This document shows, in pieces, positions 45,162-54,788 of a DNA stretch of 64,000 nucleotides. The notes below the pieces were generated by a model. It was given only the letters and a program-made list of their open reading frames with translations. It had not been told where the DNA came from and did no database searches. Made by a program: the position numbers and the translations under genes. Origin of the DNA: Endozoicomonas sp. SESOKO1 (GTDB lineage: Bacteria; Pseudomonadota; Gammaproteobacteria; Pseudomonadales; Endozoicomonadaceae); NCBI RefSeq assembly GCF_024606265.1, contig NZ_JAHHPP010000310.1:1-64000 (forward strand), read 5' to 3'. Numbering within the stretch: the stretch's first letter is position 1; every line of letters starts with the position of its first letter.

Positions 45162-46727
45162 ATGTATCTGGCTGAAGCTTCTGTAGAGCAGCATGAAGAA
45201 GAGCGCATTCTACTTGTGGATGACAATCCGACGAATTTGCAGGTATTGCTGCAAACCCTAAGTGGCCGTGGCTATAAACTTCTCATTGCCAAGAATGGTG
45301 AGAGTGCTCTCAGGATTGCTGTCAAGGCAAAACCTGCCCTGGTGCTGCTGGATATCATGATGCCCGGCATGGATGGCTATGAAGTTTGTCACCGGCTAAA
45401 GGAAGACCCGGAAACCCGCAATATAACAGTGATTTTCCTGTCGGCCCTGGACGATACCAAAGACAAGGTCAGGGGGCTGGAAACCGGCGCAGTGGATTTT
45501 ATCTCCAAGCCATTCCAGGCGGAAGAGGTCATTGCCCGGGTACAGACCCAGTTGAAAATTCATAAGCTTGAACAGGCACTTTCAGCGAGAAATCGACAAC
45601 TGGAGGCTGACAAGGCCCGCATTCTGGAAAGTATGAATGAGGGGATATTCGGGCTTGACCGACTGGGAATGATTACCTTTGCCAATCCAGCGGCATCTGC
45701 CATGACCGGCTGGTCTATAGAGCAACTGACGGGTCAGAACCTGATTCAGTTGATGAAAGGGGATGAAAATGGCTCATCCGGCGTATCAGGGCCGATGGCA
45801 CCCATTCAGGTATCCCTGGTCAAGGGCGTGAGTAAAACCGTTGAAAATGCTACCTTTCTGCACAGTGACGGCTCGCCGTTTCCGGTGGACTTTTCTTGCA
45901 CCCCGATTATGCAAAACAGTGCCCCCAGCGGTGCAGTGGTTGTGTTCAGAGATATTTCCGAGAAAAAAAGGCAGCAGGAAGCCCTGCAGAAGGCTCTGGA
46001 TGAATTGGAAAGCCAGAAAGAGCAGCTGACCCATGTTTCCCGCTTGAGCACCATGGGTGAGATGGCTGCCGGCTTTGCCCACGAGGTAAATCAGCCGCTG
46101 ACCGCGATTTCCAATTACGCCCAGGTGGCCAGAAGAATGCTGGCCCGGTTGGAATTGAAAGACGATCTTGGTCTTTCTGAGGCCATGGAAAAAGTCAATA
46201 CCCAGGCCAGGCGGGCCGGCGAAATCATTGCCCGCATTCGCTCTTTTGTGAAGAAACCTGACCATGTTCTGGGCAGTGTCGATCCGAACCGTTTGATCCA
46301 GGACACCTATAAGCTTGCAGAAGTGGACGCTCGTAACAACCATATGGAAATTCATCTGGAGCAGGAAGAAGGACTGCCTGATGTGAAGGTAGACCCGGTG
46401 CAGATCCAGCAGGTGGCATTGAACCTGATTCGCAATGGCATGGAAGCGATGAGGGACATGGATACCCGCAGCATCGGTGTCTATGTCCGTACTGAAAAAC
46501 TGGATGATAGCTTTGTCAAAGTCTCAGTCATTGACCGTGGCCATGGTCTGGCAGATGATGCCGAAGAAAAGCTGTTTACGCCGTTTTATACCACCAAGGC
46601 TGATGGTATGGGTATTGGGCTGACGGTATGTCACTCCATTATACAGTCCCATGGCGGCCGGTTGACATTCCATCGTCACCCTGAAGGCGGGACGATATTT
46701 GAATTTACCATGCCGATCGCGGACTGA
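45162..46727 (+). CDS. Receiver-PAS-histidine kinase, NtrB/DctB-like
   Basis: A 521-residue cytoplasmic protein. An N-terminal receiver domain (ILLVDDNPTNLQVLLQTL, acceptor Asp in VLLDIMMPGMDGYEV) is followed by a coiled coil and then a PAS domain (ILESMNEGIFGLDRLGMITF to VVVFRDISEKKR). A histidine kinase follows with HisKA (LSTMGEMAAGFAHEVNQPLTAI; His in HEVNQP) and an ATPase domain (FTPFYTTKADGMGIGLTVCHS). The HEVNQPL type resembles DctB/FixL kinases. No membrane segment is seen and no separate response regulator gene is adjacent. Confidence 0.93.
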   Translation: MYLAEASVEQHEEERILLVDDNPTNLQVLLQTLSGRGYKLLIAKNGESALRIAVKAKPALVLLDIMMPGMDGYEVCHRLKEDPETRNITVIFLSALDDTKDKVRGLETGAVDFISKPFQAEEVIARVQTQLKIHKLEQALSARNRQLEADKARILESMNEGIFGLDRLGMITFANPAASAMTGWSIEQLTGQNLIQLMKGDENGSSGVSGPMAPIQVSLVKGVSKTVENATFLHSDGSPFPVDFSCTPIMQNSAPSGAVVVFRDISEKKRQQEALQKALDELESQKEQLTHVSRLSTMGEMAAGFAHEVNQPLTAISNYAQVARRMLARLELKDDLGLSEAMEKVNTQARRAGEIIARIRSFVKKPDHVLGSVDPNRLIQDTYKLAEVDARNNHMEIHLEQEEGLPDVKVDPVQIQQVALNLIRNGMEAMRDMDTRSIGVYVRTEKLDDSFVKVSVIDRGHGLADDAEEKLFTPFYTTKADGMGIGLTVCHSIIQSHGGRLTFHRHPEGGTIFEFTMPIAD

Positions 46728-46820
46728 TATTATTATGGCTTCTTTAATAGCCTTTGGATTTGTCCCAGAACAACTTCATCAACTCAGTCTGGGAAGAAAA
46801 TGTTGCCGCCCGTTTCCCGT

Positions 46821-46900
46821 TTCCCGTTTCCCGCTGCCCGCAAAAGCACAAGCAGTTTCAGCTTTTCGGGAAGCGGGAGGCGGGCAGCGGGAAGCGGGAA
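46821..46900. repeat. G/C-strand inverted repeat with internal GGGAAGC-type repeats
   Basis: Left arm 46821-46841 (TTCCCGTTTCCCGCTGCCCG then C) and right arm 46880-46900 are complementary at 20 of 21 bases. Both arms contain short direct repeats (TTTCCCG; GCGGGAA). It lies between the kinase gene and proA. The loop is 38 bases. The polypurine/polypyrimidine nature could form a cruciform or triplex, or act as a transcript end. Confidence 0.8.
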
Positions 46901-46988
46901 GCGTCGGTAGAGATGTGGAAGTTATTCAGGACAATTCCTTTGTTTGCAGAGAATATAGTGGTGATGCAAGTTGCCGGGAGAAAAGACT

Positions 46989-48251
46989 TTGGCTGATCAA
47001 ATGACGGAGTATATGCATGGACTGGGCCAGAGAGCCCGCCGCGCCAGTAAGGAAATGGCGGTTGCTGATACTGCGGTGAAAAACAGGGCACTTCTGGCGA
47101 TAGCAGACGCACTTGCAGCGGACCGTGCACAGCTGAAGTTTGTCAATACCCGGGATCTGGACGCTGGCCGGGAACGTGGACTTGATGCCGCCATGCTCGA
47201 TCGCCTTGAGCTTACCGATGCCCGAATTGATACCATGATTGAAGGTCTCCGTCAGGTGGCAGCCCTGCCAGACCCCATCGGCACCATTGATGACATGAAG
47301 TATGTACCCAGCGGTATCCAGGTGGGCAAAATGCGGGTGCCACTGGGAGTTATTGGCATTATCTATGAATCCCGCCCGAACGTCACCGTGGAAGCCGCGA
47401 GCCTTTGTCTGAAATCCGGTAATGCCGTCATTCTCCGTGGCGGCAGTGAATCCATCCACTCCAACCAGGCCATTGCCCGGTGTATTCAGCAGGGACTGGC
47501 CCAGGCTGGGCTGCCTGAAGATGCGGTTCAGGTGGTTGAAACGATTGACCGTGCCGCTGTTGGTGTGTTGATCACCATGCCTGAGTATGTCGATGTGATC
47601 GTACCCCGTGGTGGCAAGGGACTGATTGAGCGCATCAGTGCTGAAGCCCGGATACCGGTGATTAAACACCTGGACGGTGTCTGCCATGTCTATCTGGATG
47701 ATCGGGCCGATCATGGCAAGGCCGTCCGGATTGCCATGAATGCGAAAACCCATCGTTATGGTGTGTGCAATGCGATGGAAACGCTGCTGGTGCATCAGGA
47801 TGTGGCTCAGCCTTTGCTGCGGGAGCTTTCAGGTCTGTACTCCCAAAAAGGTGTGGAACTCCGGGGCTGTCCTGTCACCTGTGAGATTCTGCCCGGCGCG
47901 GTACCTGCAACAGAAGAAGACTGGTCGGAAGAGTATCTCGGTCCTGTTCTGGCCATTAAAGTGGTTCTGGATATGGATGAAGCGATTGCTCATATCAATC
48001 GCTATGGTTCTCATCATACCGATGCCATTGTGACGGAAGACTTTTCTCGTGCCCGCCGTTTTATGCGGGAAGTGGATTCAAGCTCTGTTATGGTGAATGC
48101 ATCAACCCGCTTTGCGGACGGGTTTGAATATGGACTGGGGGCTGAAATTGGTATCTCCACCGACAAGATCCATGCCCGGGGGCCTGTTGGCCTTGAAGGA
48201 CTGACTTCGCAAAAATATGTGGTTCTTGGGGATGGCCATATTCGCCAGTGA
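46989..48251 (+). CDS. proA: Gamma-glutamyl phosphate reductase (glutamate-5-semialdehyde dehydrogenase)
   Basis: A 420-residue enzyme, the second step of proline synthesis from glutamate. Highly conserved blocks are [58 protein letters not shown] and [20 protein letters not shown]. The catalytic Cys lies in [13 protein letters not shown] place the start at TTG 46989, with GGGAG eight bases upstream; ATG 47001 is an alternative. It heads the lipoprotein and cell-wall block, as in Pseudomonas, but here no nadD gene follows. Confidence 0.95.
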   Translation: MADQMTEYMHGLGQRARRASKEMAVADTAVKNRALLAIADALAADRAQLKFVNTRDLDAGRERGLDAAMLDRLELTDARIDTMIEGLRQVAALPDPIGTIDDMKYVPSGIQVGKMRVPLGVIGIIYESRPNVTVEAASLCLKSGNAVILRGGSESIHSNQAIARCIQQGLAQAGLPEDAVQVVETIDRAAVGVLITMPEYVDVIVPRGGKGLIERISAEARIPVIKHLDGVCHVYLDDRADHGKAVRIAMNAKTHRYGVCNAMETLLVHQDVAQPLLRELSGLYSQKGVELRGCPVTCEILPGAVPATEEDWSEEYLGPVLAIKVVLDMDEAIAHINRYGSHHTDAIVTEDFSRARRFMREVDSSSVMVNASTRFADGFEYGLGAEIGISTDKIHARGPVGLEGLTSQKYVVLGDGHIRQ

Positions 48252-48396
48252 TATTATTCTAGTGGATTTCCGTCTCCGGCGCTTATCGGGCATTGACAAC
48301 CATGATCAATGCTGAGAGCCTGCCCGGTTTAAATGGCCTGATTCGGTATGTGGTCTGTAAACCACATTCTGCCGGGTCGTCAATACGAGGTTAATT
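48252..48396 (+). other. proA-rsfS gap lacking nadD
   Basis: A 145-base stretch where many gammaproteobacteria carry nadD. No coding content resembling nicotinate-mononucleotide adenylyltransferase is seen. It contains the small hairpin ATGTGGT...ACCACAT (around 48347-48366). Confidence 0.6.
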
Positions 48397-48753
48397 TTGC
48401 AGTCTATGCATTCTGATGAGTTAAAACAGCTTGTTGTAGAAGCTATCGAAGAAGTAAAAGGTAATGAAATCACCTGTTTGAATGTTTCCGGTCAAACCAG
48501 TGTTACCGATTATATGGTGATTGCCTGTGGTACCTCCAACCGTCACGTGAAGTCACTGGCGGATAATGTGATTGAGCTGTGCAAGAAAAATGGTGTTCGG
48601 CCTTTAGGGGTTGAAGGTCAGGACAAGTCCGAGTGGGTTCTGGTGGATCTTGGGGATGTCGTTGTCCACCTGATGCTTCCGGCTACCCGTCAGTTCTATG
48701 ACTTGGAAAGACTGTGGGATAGCGCTGACCTGGTTGCCGCTGAGCCATCCTGA
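48397..48753 (+). CDS. rsfS: Ribosome silencing factor RsfS
   Basis: A 118-residue protein that binds uL14 on the large ribosomal subunit and blocks subunit joining in starvation. Conserved blocks are [24 protein letters not shown] and [23 protein letters not shown]. The start is a TTG at 48397 with GAGG six bases upstream; the resulting MQ N-terminus resembles E. coli RsfS. ATG 48406 is possible but poorly spaced. Its stop overlaps the rlmH start. Confidence 0.94.
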   Translation: MQSMHSDELKQLVVEAIEEVKGNEITCLNVSGQTSVTDYMVIACGTSNRHVKSLADNVIELCKKNGVRPLGVEGQDKSEWVLVDLGDVVVHLMLPATRQFYDLERLWDSADLVAAEPS

Positions 48754-49220
48754 TGCGGATTCGGCTGATATCGGTTGGCTCAAAAATGCCAGGTTGGGTT
48801 GAAGAGGGCTACAAAGAATACAGTCGTCGGCTGGGTGCGGACGTGAAACTGGAACTTGTTGAGATTCCTCTCGGTAAACGCAGTAAAGGTTCCGACATTA
48901 ATCGCCTTCAGGAGAAAGAGGCTGGCCAGATGCTGGCTGCGGTGGGGACTGGCGACCTAGTTGTCACCATGGAGATTCTGGGCAAGGCCTGGAGCACAGA
49001 GACACTGGCAGACAATATGGGCACGTGGCTGCACAGTGGCCGGAATGTCAGTTTGCTGGTCGGTGGACCGGAAGGTTTGCATTCATCATGCCTGGCAAAG
49101 GCGGATCTTCGCTGGTCATTGTCGCCGTTAACACTTCCTCATCCGCTGGTCAGAGTGGTTGTGGCTGAGCAGGTCTACAGGGCCTGGAGCATTCTTCACA
49201 ATCATCCTTACCACAAGTAA
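48753..49220 (+). CDS. rlmH: 23S rRNA pseudouridine-1915 N3-methyltransferase RlmH
   Basis: A 155-residue SPOUT methyltransferase. Blocks seen are [73 protein letters not shown]. The SAM knot region is GGPEG. Length equals E. coli RlmH (155). The ATG overlaps the rsfS stop (TGATG), so the two are coupled. Confidence 0.97.
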   Translation: MRIRLISVGSKMPGWVEEGYKEYSRRLGADVKLELVEIPLGKRSKGSDINRLQEKEAGQMLAAVGTGDLVVTMEILGKAWSTETLADNMGTWLHSGRNVSLLVGGPEGLHSSCLAKADLRWSLSPLTLPHPLVRVVVAEQVYRAWSILHNHPYHK

Positions 49221-49283
49221 AACTGGTGTAACTGTGATTGACGAAGTACGGTCACTCAAGTAAAAGTGAGTATTTTCTATCTG

Positions 49284-49322
49284 AAATGCAGTGTTTTTTC
49301 GCTCGGGAACACTGCATTTTTT
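49284..49322 (+). terminator. Rho-independent terminator after rlmH
   Basis: Perfect 12-base arms AAATGCAGTGTT (49284-49295) and AACACTGCATTT (49308-49319), followed by a T-run to 49322. It separates proA-rsfS-rlmH from mrdA-rodA, so the cell-wall genes need their own promoter between 49323 and 49413. Confidence 0.92.
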
Positions 49323-49413
49323 ACGTTTAATCCTTGTGTATTAACAGGTTGATGCATTGGTTTCTACACAGAGAGCTGCCCTTTGACCATACGACTGATG
49401 ACTGAGATATAAC

Positions 49414-51282
49414 ATGCCGCAGGATACCTTAAAGGACCATGGGGCAGAAAAAAGACTGGTAAATATCCGGATTTGGGTTGCCATCGGCTTTATGGCGCTT
49501 CTTGGTGTGGGACTGATTTCCCGCCTCTTCTATCTTCAGGTTGTTCGCTACAATGAGCTATCCACGCAATCGGATGAGAATCGTGTACTGGTTCAACCAA
49601 TCCCCCCTACCCGTGGCCTGATTTACGACACCAATGGTAAGCTTCTGGCGGTTAACAAGCCCAGTCATATACTGTCGATTGTTCGGGAGCAGACAAAAGA
49701 TCTTGATGGTTTGCTGGATGATATTGGCAATATTTTGCCCCTGACCGATGGTGAGTTGCAGCGTTTTCATCAACGAGTCAAGCGACGCCGGCCTTATGAG
49801 GCAGTTCCTCTTAAGTTTGATCTTACTTCAGAAGAGATCGCCCGGATTTCGGTGAATCTTTTCCGTTTGCCGGGTGTTGATATCAACGCTGAACTGATTC
49901 GCCAGTACCCCGAAGGAAAGCATTTTGCCCACAGCGTCGGCTATGTAGGCCGAATTAATGATCAGGATTTGAAACGTCTGGACCCAGCCCTTTATTTCGG
50001 CACTCATACCACCGGAAAGATTGGTATAGAACGCTCTTATGAGTCTGTACTTCTGGGTAAACCCGGTCATCAGGAAGTGGAGACCAATGCCCGTGGCCGG
50101 GTATTGCGAGTATTGAAACAAGTTAGCCCACAAGCCGGTCAGGATCTTAACCTTTACCTGGACAGTGATCTGCAAAAGGTGGCGATCGATGCCATCAACG
50201 GCCGCAGAGGGGCCTTGGTGGCGATGGATCCAAAGACCGGCGGAGTGCTGGCAATGGCCAGCAATCCATCATTTGATCCGAATCTCTTTGTTACCGGTAT
50301 TGATAGCAAGACTTACAATGGACTCAACAGGGATATCGAACGCCCCTTGTATAACCGGGCATCATTAGGTGAGTACCCACCCGCGTCCACGGTAAAGCCG
50401 GTGATGGGGCTTGCGCTGCTGGCCAATGATGTTGTCAAGCCAGAGGATAAAATTTTTGATAAAGGCTGGTTTCAGCTACCGGGCAGCGATCACCGTTTTC
50501 GCAACTGGAAACGCTCTGGCCATGGATGGGTTGATTTATCCCAGGCGATATCGGTGTCGAATGATACCTACTTCTACATCCAGGCTGGGAAACTGGGTAT
50601 TGATAACCTTCATGATTTTGCTGATCAATTTGGGTTTGGCCACAGAACCGGCATTGATATAAGGGAGGAGCGTCCGGGTCTTCTGCCCTCCAGGGAGTGG
50701 AAACGGGGAGCCTACGGTCAGCCCTGGTATCCGGGTGAAACGGTGATTGCGATCATCGGGCAGGGCTATATGCTGGCAACACCACTGCAGCTGGCTGAGT
50801 CAACGGCACTTATTGCCAATCGTGGTAAGTACGTTCAGCCTCGTCTGGTGAAAGAGGATATTCCTGAAATCCAGGGGAAGTTCTGGGGAGACGACATCAA
50901 AATTGGCCGGACTCCCGAGGCAGAAGCAAAAAACTGGGAACTCATTATCAAGGCCATGGAAGATGTAATTCATTCTCCCAGGGGAACCGCAAACTGGCGA
51001 ATTGGCCGGGGACTAAAATACCGGATGGCCGGTAAAACAGGTACAGCGCAGGTGGTCAGTATTGCCCAGGGAGAGGAGTATGATGCAGAGAAGCTGAAAG
51101 AGTACCAGCGGGATCACAGTTTGTTTGTAGCGTTTGCACCGGTAGATGATCCCCGGATTGCCGTTGCTGTGATCCTGGAGAATAATAATGGCGCCTCAAA
51201 TGTAGCCAGAAAAGTCATGGATTATTACCTGCTGCCCAGATTAACTGGCAACAGCAATCAAGTGCCAACAGCCACCAAATGA
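49414..51282 (+). CDS. mrdA: Penicillin-binding protein 2 (PBP2), rod-shape transpeptidase
   Basis: A 622-residue class B PBP, the transpeptidase of the elongasome with RodA. One N-terminal membrane segment (about 20-42) is followed by the pedestal domain (QPIPPTRGLIYDTNGKLLAVN). The transpeptidase motifs are YPPASTVKPV (Ser325 nucleophile, Lys328), the SxN motif SVSND and KTGTAQVV. Length is close to E. coli MrdA (633). rodA follows after 13 bases. Confidence 0.97.
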   Translation: MPQDTLKDHGAEKRLVNIRIWVAIGFMALLGVGLISRLFYLQVVRYNELSTQSDENRVLVQPIPPTRGLIYDTNGKLLAVNKPSHILSIVREQTKDLDGLLDDIGNILPLTDGELQRFHQRVKRRRPYEAVPLKFDLTSEEIARISVNLFRLPGVDINAELIRQYPEGKHFAHSVGYVGRINDQDLKRLDPALYFGTHTTGKIGIERSYESVLLGKPGHQEVETNARGRVLRVLKQVSPQAGQDLNLYLDSDLQKVAIDAINGRRGALVAMDPKTGGVLAMASNPSFDPNLFVTGIDSKTYNGLNRDIERPLYNRASLGEYPPASTVKPVMGLALLANDVVKPEDKIFDKGWFQLPGSDHRFRNWKRSGHGWVDLSQAISVSNDTYFYIQAGKLGIDNLHDFADQFGFGHRTGIDIREERPGLLPSREWKRGAYGQPWYPGETVIAIIGQGYMLATPLQLAESTALIANRGKYVQPRLVKEDIPEIQGKFWGDDIKIGRTPEAEAKNWELIIKAMEDVIHSPRGTANWRIGRGLKYRMAGKTGTAQVVSIAQGEEYDAEKLKEYQRDHSLFVAFAPVDDPRIAVAVILENNNGASNVARKVMDYYLLPRLTGNSNQVPTATK

Positions 51283-51295
51283 AGGGAGAGAAGTA

Positions 51296-52441
51296 ATGGC
51301 TAACCAGGATTTTGTTCGCCAGATTGACCTCCACGGATTTGGTCGCAGCCCGGGATTATCCATGCGCTGGCATATTGATTTTGTGCTGCTCGGGTTTCTG
51401 CTTTTACTCTGTGGTGCGGGACTCTTTATTCTTTACAGTGCCACCGGTCGGGATATGTCGGTTGTTCTTCGTCAGGCTACCTACCTTGGGGTCAGTCTGG
51501 CCGGAATGCTGATTTTGGCCCAGGTTCCGCCGAGAGTGCTGATGCAGTGGGCCAAATGGTTTTATGTGGGAGGGGTGCTGTTATTATTGGCCGTTCTGTT
51601 CATGGGCGTTCAATCCAAAGGTGCACAGCGCTGGATCCAGCTGCCGGGTTTCCGGTTTCAGCCTTCGGAAGTGATCAAACTGATTATGCCCATTACCATG
51701 GCGGCTTTTCTGGCCAGACGTCCACTGCCTCCCTCTTTCAAAGATGTCATTTTCTCACTGGTTATTATTGCTGTTCCGGTGGTACTTATTGCCAGACAAC
51801 CTGACCTTGGTACGTCAATTTTGATTGGTGCTTCGGGTATATTTGTGTTGCTCCTGGCCGGTTTGCGAAAACGTATTATATTTTCGGCCATCTGCCTTGC
51901 TGTACCGGCGATCTATGTGCTCTGGCAGTTTTTTATGTATGACTATCAGAAGCGGAGGGTGCTGACATTTCTGAACCCTGAAAGTGACCCATGGGGAGCT
52001 GGTTGGAATATCATACAATCCACCATCGCCATTGGTTCGGGTGGGCTTTATGGCAAGGGTTGGTTACAGGGAACGCAATCGCATCTTGATTTTCTGCCAG
52101 AGAGCCATACGGATTTTATTATTGCTGTTCTTGCCGAAGAGTTTGGCCTGATGGGCTGTCTGGTACTTTTTGTCCTGTATGCCTTGATTCTGGCGCGGGG
52201 AATATTCATAACCCTGAATGCCCAGACGCTTTTTGGTCGTTTATTGGCGGGCAGTATCACCCTGACGTTCTTCGTGTATATCTTTGTGAATATCGGGATG
52301 GTTAGTGGACTACTGCCAGTAGTGGGTGTTCCATTACCCATGGTTAGCCGGGGGGGGACTTCGTTGCTGACGCTGTTGGCGGGTTTTGGGTTCCTGATGT
52401 CGATACATACGCATCGCTCTTTCCTGAGAGTCTCCCAATAG
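51296..52441 (+). CDS. rodA: Peptidoglycan glycosyltransferase RodA
   Basis: A 381-residue SEDS-family glycosyltransferase with about ten membrane segments, partner of PBP2. Conserved blocks are QPDLGTSILIGASGIFVLLLAGL, FLPESHTDFIIAVLAEEFGLMG and LPVVGVPLPMVSRGGTSLLTLLAGFG. The Asp in ARQPDLG and the Glu in LAEEFG are family hallmarks. Preceded by GGGAG at 51284-51288. Confidence 0.97.
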   Translation: MANQDFVRQIDLHGFGRSPGLSMRWHIDFVLLGFLLLLCGAGLFILYSATGRDMSVVLRQATYLGVSLAGMLILAQVPPRVLMQWAKWFYVGGVLLLLAVLFMGVQSKGAQRWIQLPGFRFQPSEVIKLIMPITMAAFLARRPLPPSFKDVIFSLVIIAVPVVLIARQPDLGTSILIGASGIFVLLLAGLRKRIIFSAICLAVPAIYVLWQFFMYDYQKRRVLTFLNPESDPWGAGWNIIQSTIAIGSGGLYGKGWLQGTQSHLDFLPESHTDFIIAVLAEEFGLMGCLVLFVLYALILARGIFITLNAQTLFGRLLAGSITLTFFVYIFVNIGMVSGLLPVVGVPLPMVSRGGTSLLTLLAGFGFLMSIHTHRSFLRVSQ

Positions 52442-52588
52442 GTTTTACCTTTCTGCCATAGCTTTCAAAACCACTGTCAATTAATGTAGAGTCGATTAAT
52501 GTAAAGGCAGGGTTGGTTGTGTATTGCTGCAGCTGTCTTGGTCTGTGGGAGAACCCTGAGTTTGTTCTATTTGAAAAGGTACGGATAC

Positions 52589-53659
52589 ATGAAAAAGTTT
52601 CCCGGGGTATTCCGTCGAGTGATTCGTGGTGGCCTGCTGATGGCTGCCGTATTCGCTACGCCTGTTTCCAATGCGTTAGCCCATGAAAATCACGACAGTG
52701 ACTATCTGGGCAGGCAGGATGTTGATGCTTTTATTGATGAGCTGGTAGCTGAACACAGTTTTTCCCGGACAGAGCTTGAGCATATTCTGGCCGGGGCGGA
52801 GCGCTCTGACCGGGCCCTGGAACTGATCAGCCGCCCTGCAGAAGGTACTCTGGAGTGGAAAGATTACCGAAAGATATTTATCACGCCAGAAAGAATAGCG
52901 AAAGGGGTCAGCTTCTGGGAAGAAAATGCAGAAACCCTTGCCCGTGTTGAACAGGAGCTGGAGGTGCCTGCCAATATTATTGTGGCGATTATTGGTGTAG
53001 AAACCTATTACGGCCGTCAGACAGGTGGCTTTAAAGTACTTGATGCGCTGACTACTCTGGGGTTTGATTTTCCCCGAAGAGGTAAGTTTTTTCGCAAAGA
53101 GCTGAAAAATTTCCTGATACTGGCCCGTGAACAGAATCTGGACGTTGATGAACTGACCGGGTCCTATGCCGGCGCCATGGGTATTCCACAGTTTATGCCG
53201 TCCAGCTATCGTGCCTACGCCGTGGATTATACGGGAGATCAGCAGGCCAATATCTGGCTGAGCGATGAAGATGCCATCGCCAGTGTTGCCAACTATCTGC
53301 AAAAGCACGGCTGGAAATACGGCAGTGGTGTGGCAATTCAGGCAAAGGTTTCAGGCATTAAGCACGAGCAGATTGTGTCTTCAGGGCTAAAGCCGGATAA
53401 AAAACTGAGTCTTGTGCAAAAGGCCGGGTGGGCTGTTCCGAAAATGGTCCCGAAATCCTCAAAAGTTCTGGCGATGAAGCATGAAGGCAGCGCTGGCGCT
53501 GAGTATTGGGTCGGACTTCATAATTTCTATGTCATTACCCGCTATAATCGTAGCCAAATGTATGCCCTTGCGGTCTATCAGCTGGCCAGAGAAGTGACGG
53601 ATAGCTATAACCGGTCTCTGGCATTACAAAAGCAGGTGGCAAAAGATCAGCAGGGGTGA
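52589..53659 (+). CDS. mltB: Membrane-bound lytic transglycosylase B
   Basis: A 356-residue lytic transglycosylase (GH103). Signal region at the N-terminus, with A-rich stretch VFATPVSNALA; no lipobox cysteine is seen, so it may be soluble SltB-like. The catalytic Glu is in IIGVETYYGRQTGGFKVLDALTTL, with SYAGAMGIPQFMPSSYRAYAVD and SVANYLQKHGWKYG downstream. Start at ATG 52589, with AAGG nine bases upstream; earlier in-frame codons lack a site. In the usual position after rodA. Confidence 0.93.
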   Translation: MKKFPGVFRRVIRGGLLMAAVFATPVSNALAHENHDSDYLGRQDVDAFIDELVAEHSFSRTELEHILAGAERSDRALELISRPAEGTLEWKDYRKIFITPERIAKGVSFWEENAETLARVEQELEVPANIIVAIIGVETYYGRQTGGFKVLDALTTLGFDFPRRGKFFRKELKNFLILAREQNLDVDELTGSYAGAMGIPQFMPSSYRAYAVDYTGDQQANIWLSDEDAIASVANYLQKHGWKYGSGVAIQAKVSGIKHEQIVSSGLKPDKKLSLVQKAGWAVPKMVPKSSKVLAMKHEGSAGAEYWVGLHNFYVITRYNRSQMYALAVYQLAREVTDSYNRSLALQKQVAKDQQG

Positions 53660-53858
53660 TTTTTCAATCACTCTCGGACAGGCTCCTAGTTTGGTGACCT
53701 TTTCACAGGGGTCACTGCCTGAGAGTTTGTGCGTAGCACTGCGCTCTTGATTAATTGATAACGGGCCCTCCCCCAGTCAGGAATATTGGTTGTTAATGTT
53801 GAAAAGTATGTTTGATCAATGGGAACGATCTGGAGCCTGTTCCTCAGGCTTTGTATCA

Positions 53859-54749
53859 ATGAGTACAATCAGGAGTATTAACGCCCTGGTATTCAGGCTG
53901 GTTCCTGTCGTCATACTATTAGCCCTGGCTGGCTGTAGTAGTACACAAGTTCAGGATGGCCCGCCTGATAAAACTATTGATGTCAGTACCATTCCTGACG
54001 CTGTTCCATCGCCGATACAGGTCCCTGTTAAAAATTCACCGTACACCCTGGGCGGGATTCACTATCAGCCGATGGCGTCCGCCAATGGTTATGCCGAAAA
54101 TGGCCAGGCCTCATGGTATGGCACCAAGTTTCATGGGAAGCAGACGGCTAACGGTGAAATCTATGATATGTTCAAAATGACGGCAGCCCATAAAACATTG
54201 CCACTACCCTCCTATGTCAAGGTAACCAATCTTGAGAATGGCCGGTCGGTGGTTGTGCGGGTAAATGACCGCGGGCCGTTTCATGGTGATCGACTGATCG
54301 ATCTCTCTTATGTTGCCGCAAAAAAACTGGGATTTGCTGATTCAGGCCTGGCAAATGTGGCAATAGAAGGTATTGATCCGGAGACCTTTGCCCGTTCTTC
54401 CGCCCATCAACGGGATGGTGATTTACTCTACCTGCAACTGGCTGCCTTTAAAAACTACCATAATGCACAGCTTTTACGTCGGGATCTCTTTTCCCGGGTC
54501 GGTGTTCAGGCGAAAGTTGTCAAGGGGGAAGCACCAGAACCACTTTATCGGGTGAGGATTGGTCCGGTAGAAAGCCCTGAGCATCTGGATGAGTTGCTGG
54601 AGGGGTTAAGCTCTGCTGAGTTTGCAGCGCCATATCTTATCTATGAAAAGCCTGTCTATGAAAAGCCCGTCAGTGACGCGGAATCTTCCGAAAATCTGGT
54701 GACTGAAGTAGAGGCTGAGCAGTCTGAGCCGGTAGTCAGAACGCCATAA
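53859..54749 (+). CDS. rlpA: Septal/elongasome lipoprotein RlpA (DPBB + SPOR)
   Basis: A 296-residue outer-membrane lipoprotein; in Pseudomonas RlpA cleaves denuded glycan. The lipobox LALAGC follows a signal of about 26 residues. The double-psi beta-barrel domain (NGQASWYGTKFHGKQTANGE, MTAAHKTLPLPSYVKVTNL, VRVNDRGPF) carries the catalytic-type residues. A C-terminal SPOR domain (LQLAAFKNYHNAQLLRRDL, YRVRIGPVES) binds peptidoglycan. Start at 53859 fits the lipoprotein signal. A Pro/Glu-rich tail with a repeated EKPVYEKPV ends the protein. Confidence 0.94.
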   Translation: MSTIRSINALVFRLVPVVILLALAGCSSTQVQDGPPDKTIDVSTIPDAVPSPIQVPVKNSPYTLGGIHYQPMASANGYAENGQASWYGTKFHGKQTANGEIYDMFKMTAAHKTLPLPSYVKVTNLENGRSVVVRVNDRGPFHGDRLIDLSYVAAKKLGFADSGLANVAIEGIDPETFARSSAHQRDGDLLYLQLAAFKNYHNAQLLRRDLFSRVGVQAKVVKGEAPEPLYRVRIGPVESPEHLDELLEGLSSAEFAAPYLIYEKPVYEKPVSDAESSENLVTEVEAEQSEPVVRTP

Positions 54750-54788
54750 CAAAAGATGTGGGGAGGGATAGGGTGGATCGAATCTGTC

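Noticed and set aside
45786-46355. 189-codon frame antisense to the receiver-PAS-kinase gene
   Set aside because: Shadow of a well-supported coding sequence; composition rich in His and Gln as expected of antisense frames.
46926-47795. 289-codon frame antisense to proA
   Set aside because: proA is unmistakable on the plus strand; the antisense frame has no recognisable domain.
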